Source of the DNA: Faecalicatena_A orotica
GTDB lineage: Bacteria > Bacillota > Clostridia > Lachnospirales > Lachnospiraceae
Length of the DNA stretch: 64,000 nucleotides
NCBI RefSeq assembly: GCF_040545875.1
Contig: NZ_JBEPMR010000009.1
Reading direction: 5' to 3' (one strand)
Positions 52,080 through 60,864 of the stretch are shown here, one piece after another. A program made the position numbers and the translations under genes. Under the pieces are notes generated by a model that did not search any database, was not told where the DNA came from, and saw only the letters and a list, made by a program, of their open reading frames with translations. Position 1 is the first letter of the stretch. Every line of letters begins with the position of its first letter.

Positions 52080-52700
52080 ATGAAGAAAATAATACTTGCC
52101 TCCGCCTCTCCGCGCCGCAGAGAACTGCTATCGCAGATTGGGCTGGAGTTTGAAATCGTGATAAGCCATAAAGAGGAAAGCTATGAAAGTACCAGGCCGG
52201 AAGAAATCGTGAAAGAACTGGCACTGATGAAAGCAGAAAATGTGGCTTCCGAATTGAGGGAAAAAGGGGGACTGGAAGACACCGTTGTGATCGGGGCAGA
52301 TACGATAGTAGCTTTGGACCAACAGATACTGGGCAAACCAAAGGACGAAGAAGATGCATATCAAATGCTCACCAGCCTTCAGGGAAGGTCCCATCAGGTA
52401 TTCACCGGCGCAGCCATCCTGGATTTTGACCAGACCGGAAACTGTCAGGTAAGCAGCCATGCTGTGGAGACCAGAGTGTACGTACATGAGATGGACAGAC
52501 AGGAAATACTCTCATATATAAAAAGCAAAGAACCAATGGACAAGGCCGGGGCATACGGAATACAGGGGAAATTTGCCGCCTATATTGATAAAATAGAAGG
52601 AGACTATTATAACGTAGTTGGACTTCCGGTTTCGTATATATACCAGCAATTAAAGAAAACCGGAATTACCCAATCACCGAAAGGGGCAGCAGATAAATGA
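52080..52700 (+). CDS. maf: Maf family nucleotide pyrophosphatase
   Basis: This 206-residue protein has the Maf signature ILASASPRRRELLSQIG, ADTIVALDQQILGKPKDEEDA (catalytic Asp) and DKAGAYGIQGKFA. It hydrolyses dTTP/UTP or modified pyrimidine nucleotides, a house-cleaning role formerly linked to septum inhibition. It overlaps the DUF6472 gene by 4 bp. Confidence 0.95.
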   Translation: MKKIILASASPRRRELLSQIGLEFEIVISHKEESYESTRPEEIVKELALMKAENVASELREKGGLEDTVVIGADTIVALDQQILGKPKDEEDAYQMLTSLQGRSHQVFTGAAILDFDQTGNCQVSSHAVETRVYVHEMDRQEILSYIKSKEPMDKAGAYGIQGKFAAYIDKIEGDYYNVVGLPVSYIYQQLKKTGITQSPKGAADK

Positions 52701-52885
52701 AAAAACGTGAGGCATCAAACTGCGAATATTGTATGAACTATGAATATGATGAAGATTACGAATGCTACATCTGTACACAGAATCTGGATGAAGATGAAAT
52801 GGTGCGGTTTGTGAAGGGGGACTTTCATGAGTGCCCCTATTATCGTGGTGGAGACGAATATAAAATCATCAGGAAACAGATGTAA
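52697..52885 (+). CDS. DUF6472-like small cysteine-rich protein
   Basis: This 62-residue acidic protein has CEYC, CYIC and a late HECPYY, an arrangement suitable for one zinc site. It also has the NLDEDEMVRF and DEYKIIRKQM stretches I associate with DUF6472 of Lachnospiraceae. The ATGA overlap with maf indicates coupled translation. Function unknown. Confidence 0.75.
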   Translation: MKKREASNCEYCMNYEYDEDYECYICTQNLDEDEMVRFVKGDFHECPYYRGGDEYKIIRKQM

Positions 52886-52890
52886 CTTAT

Positions 52891-52930
52891 AGGGGTCAGA
52901 CCCCTTTGCGGCCCACTTTCAGAATATTCT
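52891..52930 (-). repeat. Double-palindrome interspersed repeat, copy C (inverted)
   Basis: Read on the minus strand it gives AGAATATTCT, GAAAGTGGGCCGCAAAG and the AGGGGTCTGACCCCT palindrome, as in copies A and B. It lies between the DUF6472-like gene and a convergent protease gene. Confidence 0.8.
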
Positions 52931-52978
52931 GGAATATGAAATAAAAAAGTTTCTAAAATGCTGAACTGTGTCTATCAT

Positions 52979-53533
52979 CTACACAACAGTCCAGAGGGAA
53001 CGTCCGTTATCACGAAGCCATTTCTGAGATTTTTTATAGTCGGGGAGTATAGACTTCACGATTGCATAAAATGCCTGAGAGTGATTCATTTCTCTGCGGT
53101 GGGCAAGTTCATGGACCACAATATAGTCCAGAACTTCCTCAGGAGCAAAGATCAGTCTCCAGTTGAAGTTTAAGTTTCCTTCGCTCGAACAGCTGCCCCA
53201 GCGGGTTTTCTGCTCACGGATAGTGATACGGCCATATGTTACATTCAGAATGGAAGCATAATAAGCCGTTTTCTGCGTAAAAATATCCCGGGCAATTTTA
53301 ATATAGCGGTTTCGTTCCTGTACAGAAAGAAGATTTTTCATAACAGGCGGATTTTGCATGGCCTTATTAACATGCTTAAGAATCCAGGATTCTTTCTCAT
53401 TGAGAAAGCATTCAATTGTAGATTTAGGGCAGCGTTTCGGGGCGCGGACCTTTACACTGCCATTCGGTGTGATTTGAATGGCAAGAGTCTTGCGGCTGCT
53501 GTAAATAATTTCGTATTTAAACGGATGTTTCAT
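52979..53533 (-). CDS. YgjP-like metallopeptidase (DUF45)
   Basis: This 184-residue zinc peptidase-like protein (WLM/YgjP family) has QKTRWGSCSSEGNLNFNWRLIFAPEEVLDYIVVHELAHRREMNHS: the RWGSC motif and the HELAH metal site with a downstream His. Often encoded near restriction or housekeeping genes, its substrate is unknown. The ATG at 53533 follows GAGGTGAT. Terminator-like features are not obvious. Confidence 0.9.
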   Translation of the reverse strand: MKHPFKYEIIYSSRKTLAIQITPNGSVKVRAPKRCPKSTIECFLNEKESWILKHVNKAMQNPPVMKNLLSVQERNRYIKIARDIFTQKTAYYASILNVTYGRITIREQKTRWGSCSSEGNLNFNWRLIFAPEEVLDYIVVHELAHRREMNHSQAFYAIVKSILPDYKKSQKWLRDNGRSLWTVV

Positions 53534-53560
53534 AAATATCACCTCGTCAATATTTTAACA

Positions 53561-53595
53561 GGGGACGTAGTAAACTTCAAGAAGGCTACGTCCCC
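53561..53595 (+). other. Hairpin just before the response-regulator ribosome binding site
   Basis: GGGGACGTAG (53561-53570) and CTACGTCCCC (53586-53595) form a perfect 10-bp stem with a 15-base loop, 5 bases before AGGAGG. It could modulate translation or terminate the leftward protease leader. It may also be a dispersed repeat. Confidence 0.55.
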
Positions 53596-53612
53596 AATAA
53601 GGAGGTTTTTGG

Positions 53613-54293
53613 GTGAGGGTTTTGGTTATTGAGGATGATGTTGCTCTTGCGGAAGGGCTAAAACTGAATCTGGAGCTTGCCGGTTACCAGCCGGATGTTG
53701 TGTATGGGGTTAAGGAGGCGGAGAGATTTCTTGACGAATGTCAAGTGGATCTGCTTCTTTTGGATGTGAATCTGCCGGACGGGAATGGGGTTGTTTTTGC
53801 AAGGGAACTGCGCGGCAGGATGGATATTCCGATTATTTTCCTGACGGCGAGGGATCTGGATGAGGATATGATTGTCGGGTTTCAGGCAGGCGCGGATGAT
53901 TATATTACGAAGCCTTTTAATGTACAGGTGCTGATTCAGCGGGTGAATGCCGTGCTGCGGAGGTATCAGGCGGTTCAGGAGGAAGCGGCGCGTTTGTCGG
54001 TGGGGAATCTGGTGATTGATTTCGAGAGTTATACGGTAATGAAAAATGGAGATGTATTATCGCTGACGCCCACGGAGTTTAAATTGCTTGTTAAGTTCTG
54101 CCAGAATCCGGGGATTGTTTTGACGAGACAAGTACTGCTCGACGAATTGTGGGATAAAGAGGAAAACTATGTGGATGAGCATACGCTGACTATTTTTGTG
54201 AGCAGGCTCAGGTCGAAGATATCTGATGAAACGTATTCCTATATTAAGACGGTGTACGGGACAGGGTATCGGTGGATCGGCGAGGAGATCTGA
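53613..54293 (+). CDS. OmpR/PhoB-family response regulator
   Basis: This 226-residue protein has a receiver domain (1-~118) with acidic pair E7-D8-D9, phospho-acceptor D51 (LLLLDVNLPDG) and K in YITKPF. A winged-helix effector domain follows (LTPTEFKLLVKFCQNPG, HTLTIFVSRLRSKI). GTG is the start, with AGGAGG 7 bases upstream. The kinase follows after 22 bp and an ABC exporter after that, so it most likely controls the exporter genes. Confidence 0.95.
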   Translation: MRVLVIEDDVALAEGLKLNLELAGYQPDVVYGVKEAERFLDECQVDLLLLDVNLPDGNGVVFARELRGRMDIPIIFLTARDLDEDMIVGFQAGADDYITKPFNVQVLIQRVNAVLRRYQAVQEEAARLSVGNLVIDFESYTVMKNGDVLSLTPTEFKLLVKFCQNPGIVLTRQVLLDELWDKEENYVDEHTLTIFVSRLRSKISDETYSYIKTVYGTGYRWIGEEI

Positions 54294-54315
54294 TTAGAGA
54301 AGGCGGGAATGGAAG

Positions 54316-55251
54316 ATGAGTAACGGTCTGGTTCTGGCAATCGCCGCAGTTTTACTGTGTGCGGTTTGTATTTGGGCGGGTGTCTGGATTTATATGAGAA
54401 GGAAATATGTGGATTTTACAAATGCGGTCTGTGGCTCCATCGATCAGATTTTGTCAGGAGAGGGAACAGGGGACTTTGATTTTGATGACGAAAGCCTCCT
54501 TTCTAAGATTCAGATGAGACTGGAAAGTCTTGCGGATATTACTGAGGCTGCGGCCCGTGAGAGTGAAGAGCAGAAGAAGCAGGTGCAGAGTATTGTCTCA
54601 GATATTTCCCATCAGTTAAAAACGCCGATCGCCAATATTACGATGTATTCTGATACGGCTTTGAGGCCGGAGCTGTCTGAGGAGACAAGGCAGCAATGCC
54701 TCAGGACTCTGAAAAATCAGGTGAGAAAACTGGATTCGCTGATCCAGTCTCTTCTTCAGATGTCGCGTCTGGAGAATGAGATTATTGTACTGCATCCCCG
54801 GGAAAATGTGCTGAAGAATACATTGTTCGAAGTGGCCGAGAGTATCCGGCTGCGTGCACAGAAGAAAGGAACGGAGGTTACATTGGAGTGTCCTGAAAAT
54901 CTGCACGTATATTATGATGAGAAGTGGACTGCAGAAGCAATATTTAATATTGTGGATAACTCCGTCAAATACACAGGCGACTGTGGAAAAATCAGGATCT
55001 GTGCGGAGCCCTTGGAAATTTATACGAAAATCACGGTAGAGGATAACGGCACGGGGATAGCGCCGGAGCATATAAATGACGTATGCAGGCGGTTTTTCAG
55101 GGAAGAAAAATCAAGCAGTATAGAGGGGGTTGGAATTGGCCTGTATCTGACAAGAGAAATTATAACGAAACAAAACGGATATCTTAAGATAAAGTCCGAA
55201 GAGGGAAAGGGGACAAGCGTATCTGTATATCTTCCGAATCAGGGAAAATAG
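54316..55251 (+). CDS. Sensor histidine kinase
   Basis: This 311-residue protein has one N-terminal membrane helix (residues 4-27) with almost no extracytoplasmic domain, a dimerisation helix with H99 in SDISHQLKTPIAN, and an ATPase domain with NIVDNSVKYT, VEDNGTGI and GVGIGLYLT boxes. The lack of an external sensor domain suggests that it senses within the membrane or through the neighbouring ABC exporter, as in Bce-like systems. Confidence 0.94.
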   Translation: MSNGLVLAIAAVLLCAVCIWAGVWIYMRRKYVDFTNAVCGSIDQILSGEGTGDFDFDDESLLSKIQMRLESLADITEAAARESEEQKKQVQSIVSDISHQLKTPIANITMYSDTALRPELSEETRQQCLRTLKNQVRKLDSLIQSLLQMSRLENEIIVLHPRENVLKNTLFEVAESIRLRAQKKGTEVTLECPENLHVYYDEKWTAEAIFNIVDNSVKYTGDCGKIRICAEPLEIYTKITVEDNGTGIAPEHINDVCRRFFREEKSSSIEGVGIGLYLTREIITKQNGYLKIKSEEGKGTSVSVYLPNQGK

Positions 55252-55268
55252 GGGGATAAAAGAAAACT

Positions 55269-55315
55269 AAACAATTCTTTGTTTTTTCGAGAGGTTTTTG
55301 AAACAATTCTCTGTT
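55269..55315 (+). promoter_or_regulatory. Direct repeats upstream of the ABC exporter, likely response-regulator site
   Basis: AAACAATTCTTTGTT (55269-55283) and AAACAATTCTCTGTT (55301-55315) differ at one base and lie 32 bp apart (about three helical turns), the second adjoining a -35. Direct repeats are usual for OmpR-type regulators. Confidence 0.55.
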
Positions 55316-55326
55316 ATTCTTATTTC
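55298..55326 (+). promoter_or_regulatory. Candidate promoter of the ABC exporter genes
   Basis: TTGAAA (55298-55303), 17-bp spacer, TATTTC (55321-55326). The weak -10 suits activator dependence. Confidence 0.45.
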
Positions 55327-55358
55327 AGGTCGAAAATACAGACAAAGGAGTGTGTAAC

Positions 55359-56039
55359 ATGAGTATACTGAAAACGGAAGATCTGAAAAAGTATTACGGG
55401 GAAGAACCGAATATTGTGCGTGCGCTGGACGGCGTGTCACTGGAGATAGAAGAAGGTGAGTTTGTCGCGGTTGTAGGAACATCGGGAAGCGGAAAATCCA
55501 CCCTGCTTAACATGATGGGCGGACTGGATAAGCCGACGGAAGGGAAGGTCATCATTGGGGGGAAGGATTTATCCGGGATGGACGATGAACGGCTGACGAT
55601 TTTCCGGCGCAGGAGGATCGGGTTTGTCTTCCAGAATTACAACCTGATTCCCATTCTGAATGTCTATGAGAACATCGTACTTCCGGTGGCGCTGGACGGC
55701 GAGACACCGGACGGGACATATATAAATAAGATCATTTCCCTGCTGGGCCTTGAGGAAAAGCTTGGGGAAATGCCAAACAATCTGTCAGGAGGACAGCAGC
55801 AGAGGGTTGCAATCGCCAGGGCTCTGGCATCAAAGCCGGCGATCATACTTGCTGATGAACCAACCGGAAATCTGGATTCCAGAACCAGTCAGGATGTACT
55901 GGGCCTGATCAAGATGACGAGCAGACAGTTCCACCAGACCGTTGTTATGATTACCCACAACGAAGAAATTGCACAGCTTGCAGACCGGACGATCCGCATT
56001 GAGGATGGCCGGATCAGGGAAAGCAGGTGGAATGCATGA
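55359..56039 (+). CDS. ABC transporter ATP-binding protein (LolD/BceA/MacB type)
   Basis: This 226-residue ATPase has Walker A GTSGSGKSTLLNMMGGLDKPT, Q-loop FVFQNYNLIPILNVYENI, signature LSGGQQQRVAIARAL and Walker B IILADEPTGNLDS, typical for partners of FtsX-like permeases. The ATG at 55359 follows AAAGGAG by 8 bases. It overlaps the permease by 4 bp. Confidence 0.95.
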   Translation: MSILKTEDLKKYYGEEPNIVRALDGVSLEIEEGEFVAVVGTSGSGKSTLLNMMGGLDKPTEGKVIIGGKDLSGMDDERLTIFRRRRIGFVFQNYNLIPILNVYENIVLPVALDGETPDGTYINKIISLLGLEEKLGEMPNNLSGGQQQRVAIARALASKPAIILADEPTGNLDSRTSQDVLGLIKMTSRQFHQTVVMITHNEEIAQLADRTIRIEDGRIRESRWNA

Positions 56040-58498
56040 GCCGTAGTGTGAAAGGAAAAATAGCCGGTAATAATAACGGGAAGACTGTATGGGAGCTGGC
56101 AGTCAACAGTGTGAAGAGCAGCAGGCTGCGTAATTTCTTTATTATAGTTACCATCACGCTTTCCGTCAGTCTGCTGATGGTCATGTCTTTATTTTATGCT
56201 TCCATGAATACGGAACGTTCACGTCAGGTCGCAGAAATGCAGCATGTGGTTTACTATGGTCTGGACAGAGAACAGATTCAGGAATTTGCACAGGATAAAC
56301 GTACGGAATTCGTCCTCGGGATGAAACGTGGACAGAGTATGGAAGTGGACGGGAAAATGGTTCAGCCGGTATGCTACGACAGTAAACCGGCAAAGGATGA
56401 GGGAGTTCACATAAAGACCGTGACTCCGGTAAAAGGACACGAACCGCAGAAAGCAGACGAGGTAATGCTTTCGGATGCACACTGCAGGGCACTTGATATA
56501 GAAGATAAGCCGGGGGAAAAGGTTTCCTTTACGTTTCTGGACGGGACGACGGAAGAGTTTGTCATATCAGGTATCTATCATGTGGATGGAAATCCAAAGC
56601 TTTTCAGCATTATACTTTCACAGACATATGGCGAAAGCGGTTCTCAGCTGAAAGATATGACATATGACGGCATTGTAAGGATTCATGGTGCGGATAAAAT
56701 GAACCAGTCGGGATTTCTTGACACAATCCGTGCGATGGGTTCCGATTATAAAGTAGAAAGAAAAAATATAAACGAGAATAACTACTTCCTGAATACCCTG
56801 CCAGGCGGTGATATGGAAAGGCAGCAGAACATCATGGTTATCTGTGTTGCCATCGGAATCTTGTTTGTCAGTGTACTCGTGATCTACAGTGTCTTCTATC
56901 TGGCAGTGGTTGGGAGAATCCAGCAGTTCGGACAGCTGCGGACCATCGGAATGACAAAGAAACAGATCCGCAGGATGGTGCGCTATGAGGGGCTGGTTCT
57001 GTGCAGTGTCGGAATTCCGGCAGGTCTGCTGATCGGAAGTACGGTCAGCTACTTTATCAAACCTGCAGGCTGGAGCTGGAAAAATACTCTGCTTATAGGG
57101 GCCTGTGTAGTAGTGGCGGATATCATAACGGTACTTCTTTCGATCAGGAAACCGGCGCTGATTGCATCCTCGATTTCACCTGTCGAAGCAAGTAAGTTTT
57201 CCGGAGTAGAGGAAAAAAGAAAAAAGAAACAGAGTCAAACTGTAAAACCCCGGACTGCAGGCAAAAAATTGTACCGCAAAATTACTCCTGTCAGCATGGC
57301 ATCAATGAACCGCAGCAGGAATAAGAAAAAAACAGTACTGACAATGGTTTCTCTCGGAATAGGCGGGGTTCTGTATATGCTGGCGGCTTTTTTTACGATA
57401 GCTACAGATCTGGAAGAATATGCCCGGCAAGGGTCCTATAAATACGGAGAGTTCGTCATCAACCTATCCTATAATCTGGCAGAGACAGCGGATCATGGAT
57501 ATACAGACATCCAGATGAATAATCCGATTAATGAAGACCTGATGCAGAAAGTACAGGCGATTGATGGCGTAGAAAAGATAAGAATCGGCCAGAAAGCAAG
57601 TACAAAGTGGGAAGCAAAAGGAGATAACGATGAGGACAGCATGGCATCTTTCACCAGAGAAGAAACAGATAAGCTCAGTACTATGCTTGAGGAAGGCAGC
57701 ATTGACTATGATACCATGCTGAAAGGTGATTCTGTTCTTATACAGTATAATGAAGTACAACAGGAAGTATTCGGATGGGGCTATCAGGTCGGTGATAAGG
57801 TGAAACTGTCATGGTATGATGGCCAGACAGAGAAAGAAAAAGAATTTACTGTTGCAGGGATTCTCAATACAAATGACTATGTAAATTACAGCAATAATTT
57901 CTCCGCTTTTATTTTGCCGGAAGAGATACTTGCAGAAATGACGAACGGAATGAACCTGAACCATGAAATGATCGTGAAGGTTGACCAGACAAAAGAAAGT
58001 GAGGTTGAAAAGCAGCTGGACGCTGTTCTTGAGGATTACCCTGCCCTTACAATGGGGACCCTGCGGGAGATAGCAGCAGAAGGGGAAAGTTCATTCGCCA
58101 TACTCAATTCAGTTATGATCGGACTCAGCATCTTTATTGTGGCATTCAGTATCCTGAATATGCTGAATACGATTATTACCAATATTCTGACAAGAAAAAG
58201 AGAGTTTGCCATGCTGCAGTCTGTAGGAATGACAACAAAACAGCTGTTTCACATGATTCAGGCCGAAGGGCTGATGCTGACGGCTGGAAATCTGGTGATC
58301 ACACTTATACTAGGAACGGCAGCCGGGTATGCAATGGTGCGGATAATGCAGTATTTTGGGGCAGACTATATGCACTTTCACTTTCCGTGGCTTATGTTTT
58401 TTGGATATGCCGTATTCACCGCAATCGTACCGGTCATTGTATCATCCGTAATGCTGCGTGGATTCCGCAAAGAAGCGCTGGTTGACAGATTAAGATAA
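56036..58498 (+). CDS. FtsX-like ABC permease
   Basis: This 820-residue membrane protein has a duplicated MacB/FtsX plan. There is one helix near residue 30, a large extracellular domain (~55-260) and three helices (~265-365). A fifth helix (~430-450), a second large extracellular domain (~455-690) and three final helices (~695-810) follow. The cytoplasmic loops GQLRTIGMTKKQIRRM and FAMLQSVGMTTKQLFHM are the paired ATPase-coupling motifs. With the ATPase it likely exports or senses peptides or lipids at the envelope under control of the adjacent two-component system. Confidence 0.92.
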   Translation: MSRSVKGKIAGNNNGKTVWELAVNSVKSSRLRNFFIIVTITLSVSLLMVMSLFYASMNTERSRQVAEMQHVVYYGLDREQIQEFAQDKRTEFVLGMKRGQSMEVDGKMVQPVCYDSKPAKDEGVHIKTVTPVKGHEPQKADEVMLSDAHCRALDIEDKPGEKVSFTFLDGTTEEFVISGIYHVDGNPKLFSIILSQTYGESGSQLKDMTYDGIVRIHGADKMNQSGFLDTIRAMGSDYKVERKNINENNYFLNTLPGGDMERQQNIMVICVAIGILFVSVLVIYSVFYLAVVGRIQQFGQLRTIGMTKKQIRRMVRYEGLVLCSVGIPAGLLIGSTVSYFIKPAGWSWKNTLLIGACVVVADIITVLLSIRKPALIASSISPVEASKFSGVEEKRKKKQSQTVKPRTAGKKLYRKITPVSMASMNRSRNKKKTVLTMVSLGIGGVLYMLAAFFTIATDLEEYARQGSYKYGEFVINLSYNLAETADHGYTDIQMNNPINEDLMQKVQAIDGVEKIRIGQKASTKWEAKGDNDEDSMASFTREETDKLSTMLEEGSIDYDTMLKGDSVLIQYNEVQQEVFGWGYQVGDKVKLSWYDGQTEKEKEFTVAGILNTNDYVNYSNNFSAFILPEEILAEMTNGMNLNHEMIVKVDQTKESEVEKQLDAVLEDYPALTMGTLREIAAEGESSFAILNSVMIGLSIFIVAFSILNMLNTIITNILTRKREFAMLQSVGMTTKQLFHMIQAEGLMLTAGNLVITLILGTAAGYAMVRIMQYFGADYMHFHFPWLMFFGYAVFTAIVPVIVSSVMLRGFRKEALVDRLR

Positions 58499-58573
58499 AT
58501 TCCTTGCATAAATCAGTAAATGTCCCTATAATAGGAGGATAAATGTGGACTGATTTTAAAGGAATGGTATGAA

Positions 58574-59473
58574 ATGAAAAATAACGACAAAAGGGAAAAA
58601 CACTTCTTCCGCAACATGTGGAAGGCTCTGGGCATGGAACTTCGGGAGCATAAAAGCTCCTTCATAGTGTATTTTATTTTACGCCTGCTGGTCATCATCA
58701 TGATGATCCTGCAAATATTCAACAAAAATTATGAAAATGTGTTTTTATGCATTTTGACGCTGCTGCTTTTAGTTGTTCCCAGTCTTGTACAGGTGACCAT
58801 GAAAATAGAACTCCCGACGACGCTTGAGATCATTATCCTCGTGTTTATCTTTGCGGCGGAGATTCTGGGTGAGATTCGGGAATTCTATATTGTGTTTCCT
58901 TTCTGGGATACGGTTCTGCATACGCTGAACGGGTTCCTCGCGGCTGCAATAGGTTTTTCCCTTGTTGACCTCCTCAACAGGAGTGAAAAGATGGTTTTCA
59001 AGCTTTCGCCTCTGTTTACGGCAATTGTCGCTTTCTGCTTTTCCATGACAATCGGCGTCATCTGGGAGTTCTTTGAGTTCGGAATGGATCAGATTCTGGG
59101 ATATGACATGCAGAAAGATACGGTGATCCATACGATCCGCTCGGTTATGTTAGACCCGGCGGGGGGAAATAATGTCGCCGTTATCGATAATATAAAGAAT
59201 GTGACAGTCAATGGAAAGGACCTGGGGCTTGGCGGTTATCTGGATATTGGCCTGGTAGATACGATGAAAGACCTTATGGTAAATTTTGTCGGGGCGGTCG
59301 TCTTTTCCGTAATTGGTTTCTTCTATGTGAAGAACCGCGGGAAAGGATCGGTTGCCAGAAGATTTATCCCGCGCAAGAAAAAGGCGGAGAGGGATTTCCT
59401 GAAGATTGTAGAGGCTGAAGAGGTAGAAAAAGAGAATCTTGAGAAAAAGAGTACAGGCACCCCTCAGAATTGA
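58574..59473 (+). CDS. Multi-pass membrane protein, DUF2238/YjdF-like
   Basis: This 299-residue protein has about six to seven hydrophobic segments between residues 30 and 255 and a charged C-terminal tail. WDTVLHTLNGFLAAAIGF and IGVIWEFFEFGMDQILG match the His/Trp-Glu-Phe-rich motifs of YjdF/DUF2238 membrane proteins. The function is unknown. Its stop codon lies inside the stem of the terminator that follows. Confidence 0.75.
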   Translation: MKNNDKREKHFFRNMWKALGMELREHKSSFIVYFILRLLVIIMMILQIFNKNYENVFLCILTLLLLVVPSLVQVTMKIELPTTLEIIILVFIFAAEILGEIREFYIVFPFWDTVLHTLNGFLAAAIGFSLVDLLNRSEKMVFKLSPLFTAIVAFCFSMTIGVIWEFFEFGMDQILGYDMQKDTVIHTIRSVMLDPAGGNNVAVIDNIKNVTVNGKDLGLGGYLDIGLVDTMKDLMVNFVGAVVFSVIGFFYVKNRGKGSVARRFIPRKKKAERDFLKIVEAEEVEKENLEKKSTGTPQN

Positions 59474-59494
59474 GGATGCCTGTACATTTTTTTT
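59451..59494 (+). terminator. Terminator overlapping the end of the coding region
   Basis: GTACAGGCA (59451-59459) pairs with TGCCTGTAC (59477-59485), with an inner CCTCA/TGAGG stem and T8 downstream. The TGA stop of the upstream gene (59471-59473) is inside the structure. Confidence 0.92.
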
Positions 59495-59531
59495 GTATGT
59501 TTATGCAAAATAGTATAATCAGTTTTTACTT

Positions 59532-60215
59532 TCAATGCCTGAAAAAATGTTGATAACAACGGGCAGCCAGGCGCCAGATGTGAAAAAGGATGCATGCCCC
59601 GAGAATGGTTGTGAGGATATACAGGATGATTGCCGGAATATTACCAATATAGCCGGCCAGTGTGGAAAAACCGATCTGCTGCATTTCATAATCCGGGTTG
59701 ATATAGAACATATTGATATCTCCGAAGCGGTCAAACAGCAGATTGATTCCTGTGGCGACTGCACAGCAGCCCAGGTAGATAAAAGTACTGTTTCTAAACA
59801 GCCGGCGGCCGGGCATATGGTTTTCTGCAATACACGCAGCGCCGGCGGCGATCCCGGTTATGATTAGAAGGACGTGCCACAGATAGGAGTGGACCGTCAG
59901 TGCCGGAACCGGATAGTGGAGTCCGCTTGTATCCGCAAAAACGGCTGTCCCGCCAAGCAGGCTGTAATTCATTAAGAATGACAGCAGGGCAGGGCGTATA
60001 TGTGTATTCTTTACCCAGGGAAGGACCAGCAGAACATACATGGCGATACTGCAGAGCTGGAAAGGGAAATACCACCAGTCATAGACCCCCCTGTTGACGA
60101 TGAAGGTCAGACAGCACTGCTTCCATACTTCGCTGAATGCCATAATCATGCCGCAAAAAAAGAAAAAGCGGTTGAATTTAATACTGGTTTTGTTTTTCGT
60201 TTCAAACGTACTCAT
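59532..60215 (-). CDS. YwaF/TIGR02206-family membrane protein
   Basis: This 227-residue protein has six hydrophobic segments and the family motif WWYFPFQLCSIAMYV, with a later FYINPDYE. Members such as B. subtilis YwaF are uncharacterised. It is monocistronic and convergent with the DUF2238-like gene. Its upstream side faces the ATP synthase leader. Confidence 0.82.
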   Translation of the reverse strand: MSTFETKNKTSIKFNRFFFFCGMIMAFSEVWKQCCLTFIVNRGVYDWWYFPFQLCSIAMYVLLVLPWVKNTHIRPALLSFLMNYSLLGGTAVFADTSGLHYPVPALTVHSYLWHVLLIITGIAAGAACIAENHMPGRRLFRNSTFIYLGCCAVATGINLLFDRFGDINMFYINPDYEMQQIGFSTLAGYIGNIPAIILYILTTILGACILFHIWRLAARCYQHFFRH

Positions 60216-60688
60216 TTTTATCTGCCCCCTGATGCCTTCAGTCAGGCGTCGTTTAACCTTTTGTCTCTGGCATTATTATAATTCAAATATGATAAAAGTG
60301 CACATCAAATCTGCGGCATAAAGGAATGTTCTTCATATTCATTTTTACCGCTGCCACATAAAACTATTTGCTATTTTAATATATAACAGGAATAAAGAGG
60401 AAGATTGGCAGTATAATGTAGAAATAAGGGCCGGGGGATTAAGAAATTGCTAAAGTTTCCATAACCATTGTGAAAACATAGACATAGTGATGGATATAAT
60501 GACGAAATGTATTGGGACCATCAATATCGCATTTGTGCAAAATGACTTTGAAATTATTTTGGAAATGTAAAAAATAAAAAAATAAAGATTAAATTTATAT
60601 AAAAATCATAAATTTCGAGATTTAAAAGAAGGAAAATTTGGATAAAAAAGGTCAATGTGGGTCGACAAATAGCATCATTTTTTTATCG

Positions 60689-60717
60689 TTGACAAACGAA
60701 AAATTTGGGCGTAATCT
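60689..60717 (+). promoter_or_regulatory. Sigma-A promoter of the atp operon
   Basis: Consensus TTGACA (60689-60694), 17-bp spacer, TAATCT (60712-60717). The implied leader to atpB is ~140 bases. Confidence 0.75.
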
Positions 60718-60766
60718 TTATTTAACTTTTAAGAGAACAAAATCTTAAGAGTGAGCGGCGGTGAGG

Positions 60767-60794
60767 GAATTTCAGGTGAAGAAATTCTTTTTTT
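60767..60794 (+). terminator. Leader hairpin with T7, possible attenuator of the atp operon
   Basis: GAATTTC (60767-60773), loop AGGTGAA, GAAATTC (60781-60787), then seven T. It lies between the promoter and atpB. Confidence 0.55.
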
Positions 60795-60864
60795 ATGCAA
60801 GAAATAATCATGGGTGAAAGAATTACCGCTGCATTAAATATTTAAAAGAAAGGGAGGGAGCGAT

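Larger units (their letters stand above)
60216..60864 (+). other. Long AT-rich leader/intergenic region before the ATP synthase operon
   Basis: About 650 bases hold no gene I can support. The contents are the atp promoter (60689-60717), a CTTTTAAGA/TCTTAAGAG hairpin (about 60727-60751), an attenuator-like hairpin with T7 (60767-60794), and an enclosing GCGGCGGT/ACCGCTGC pairing (60755-60762 with 60825-60832). No atpI/atpZ gene is present at the usual position. Confidence 0.6.
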
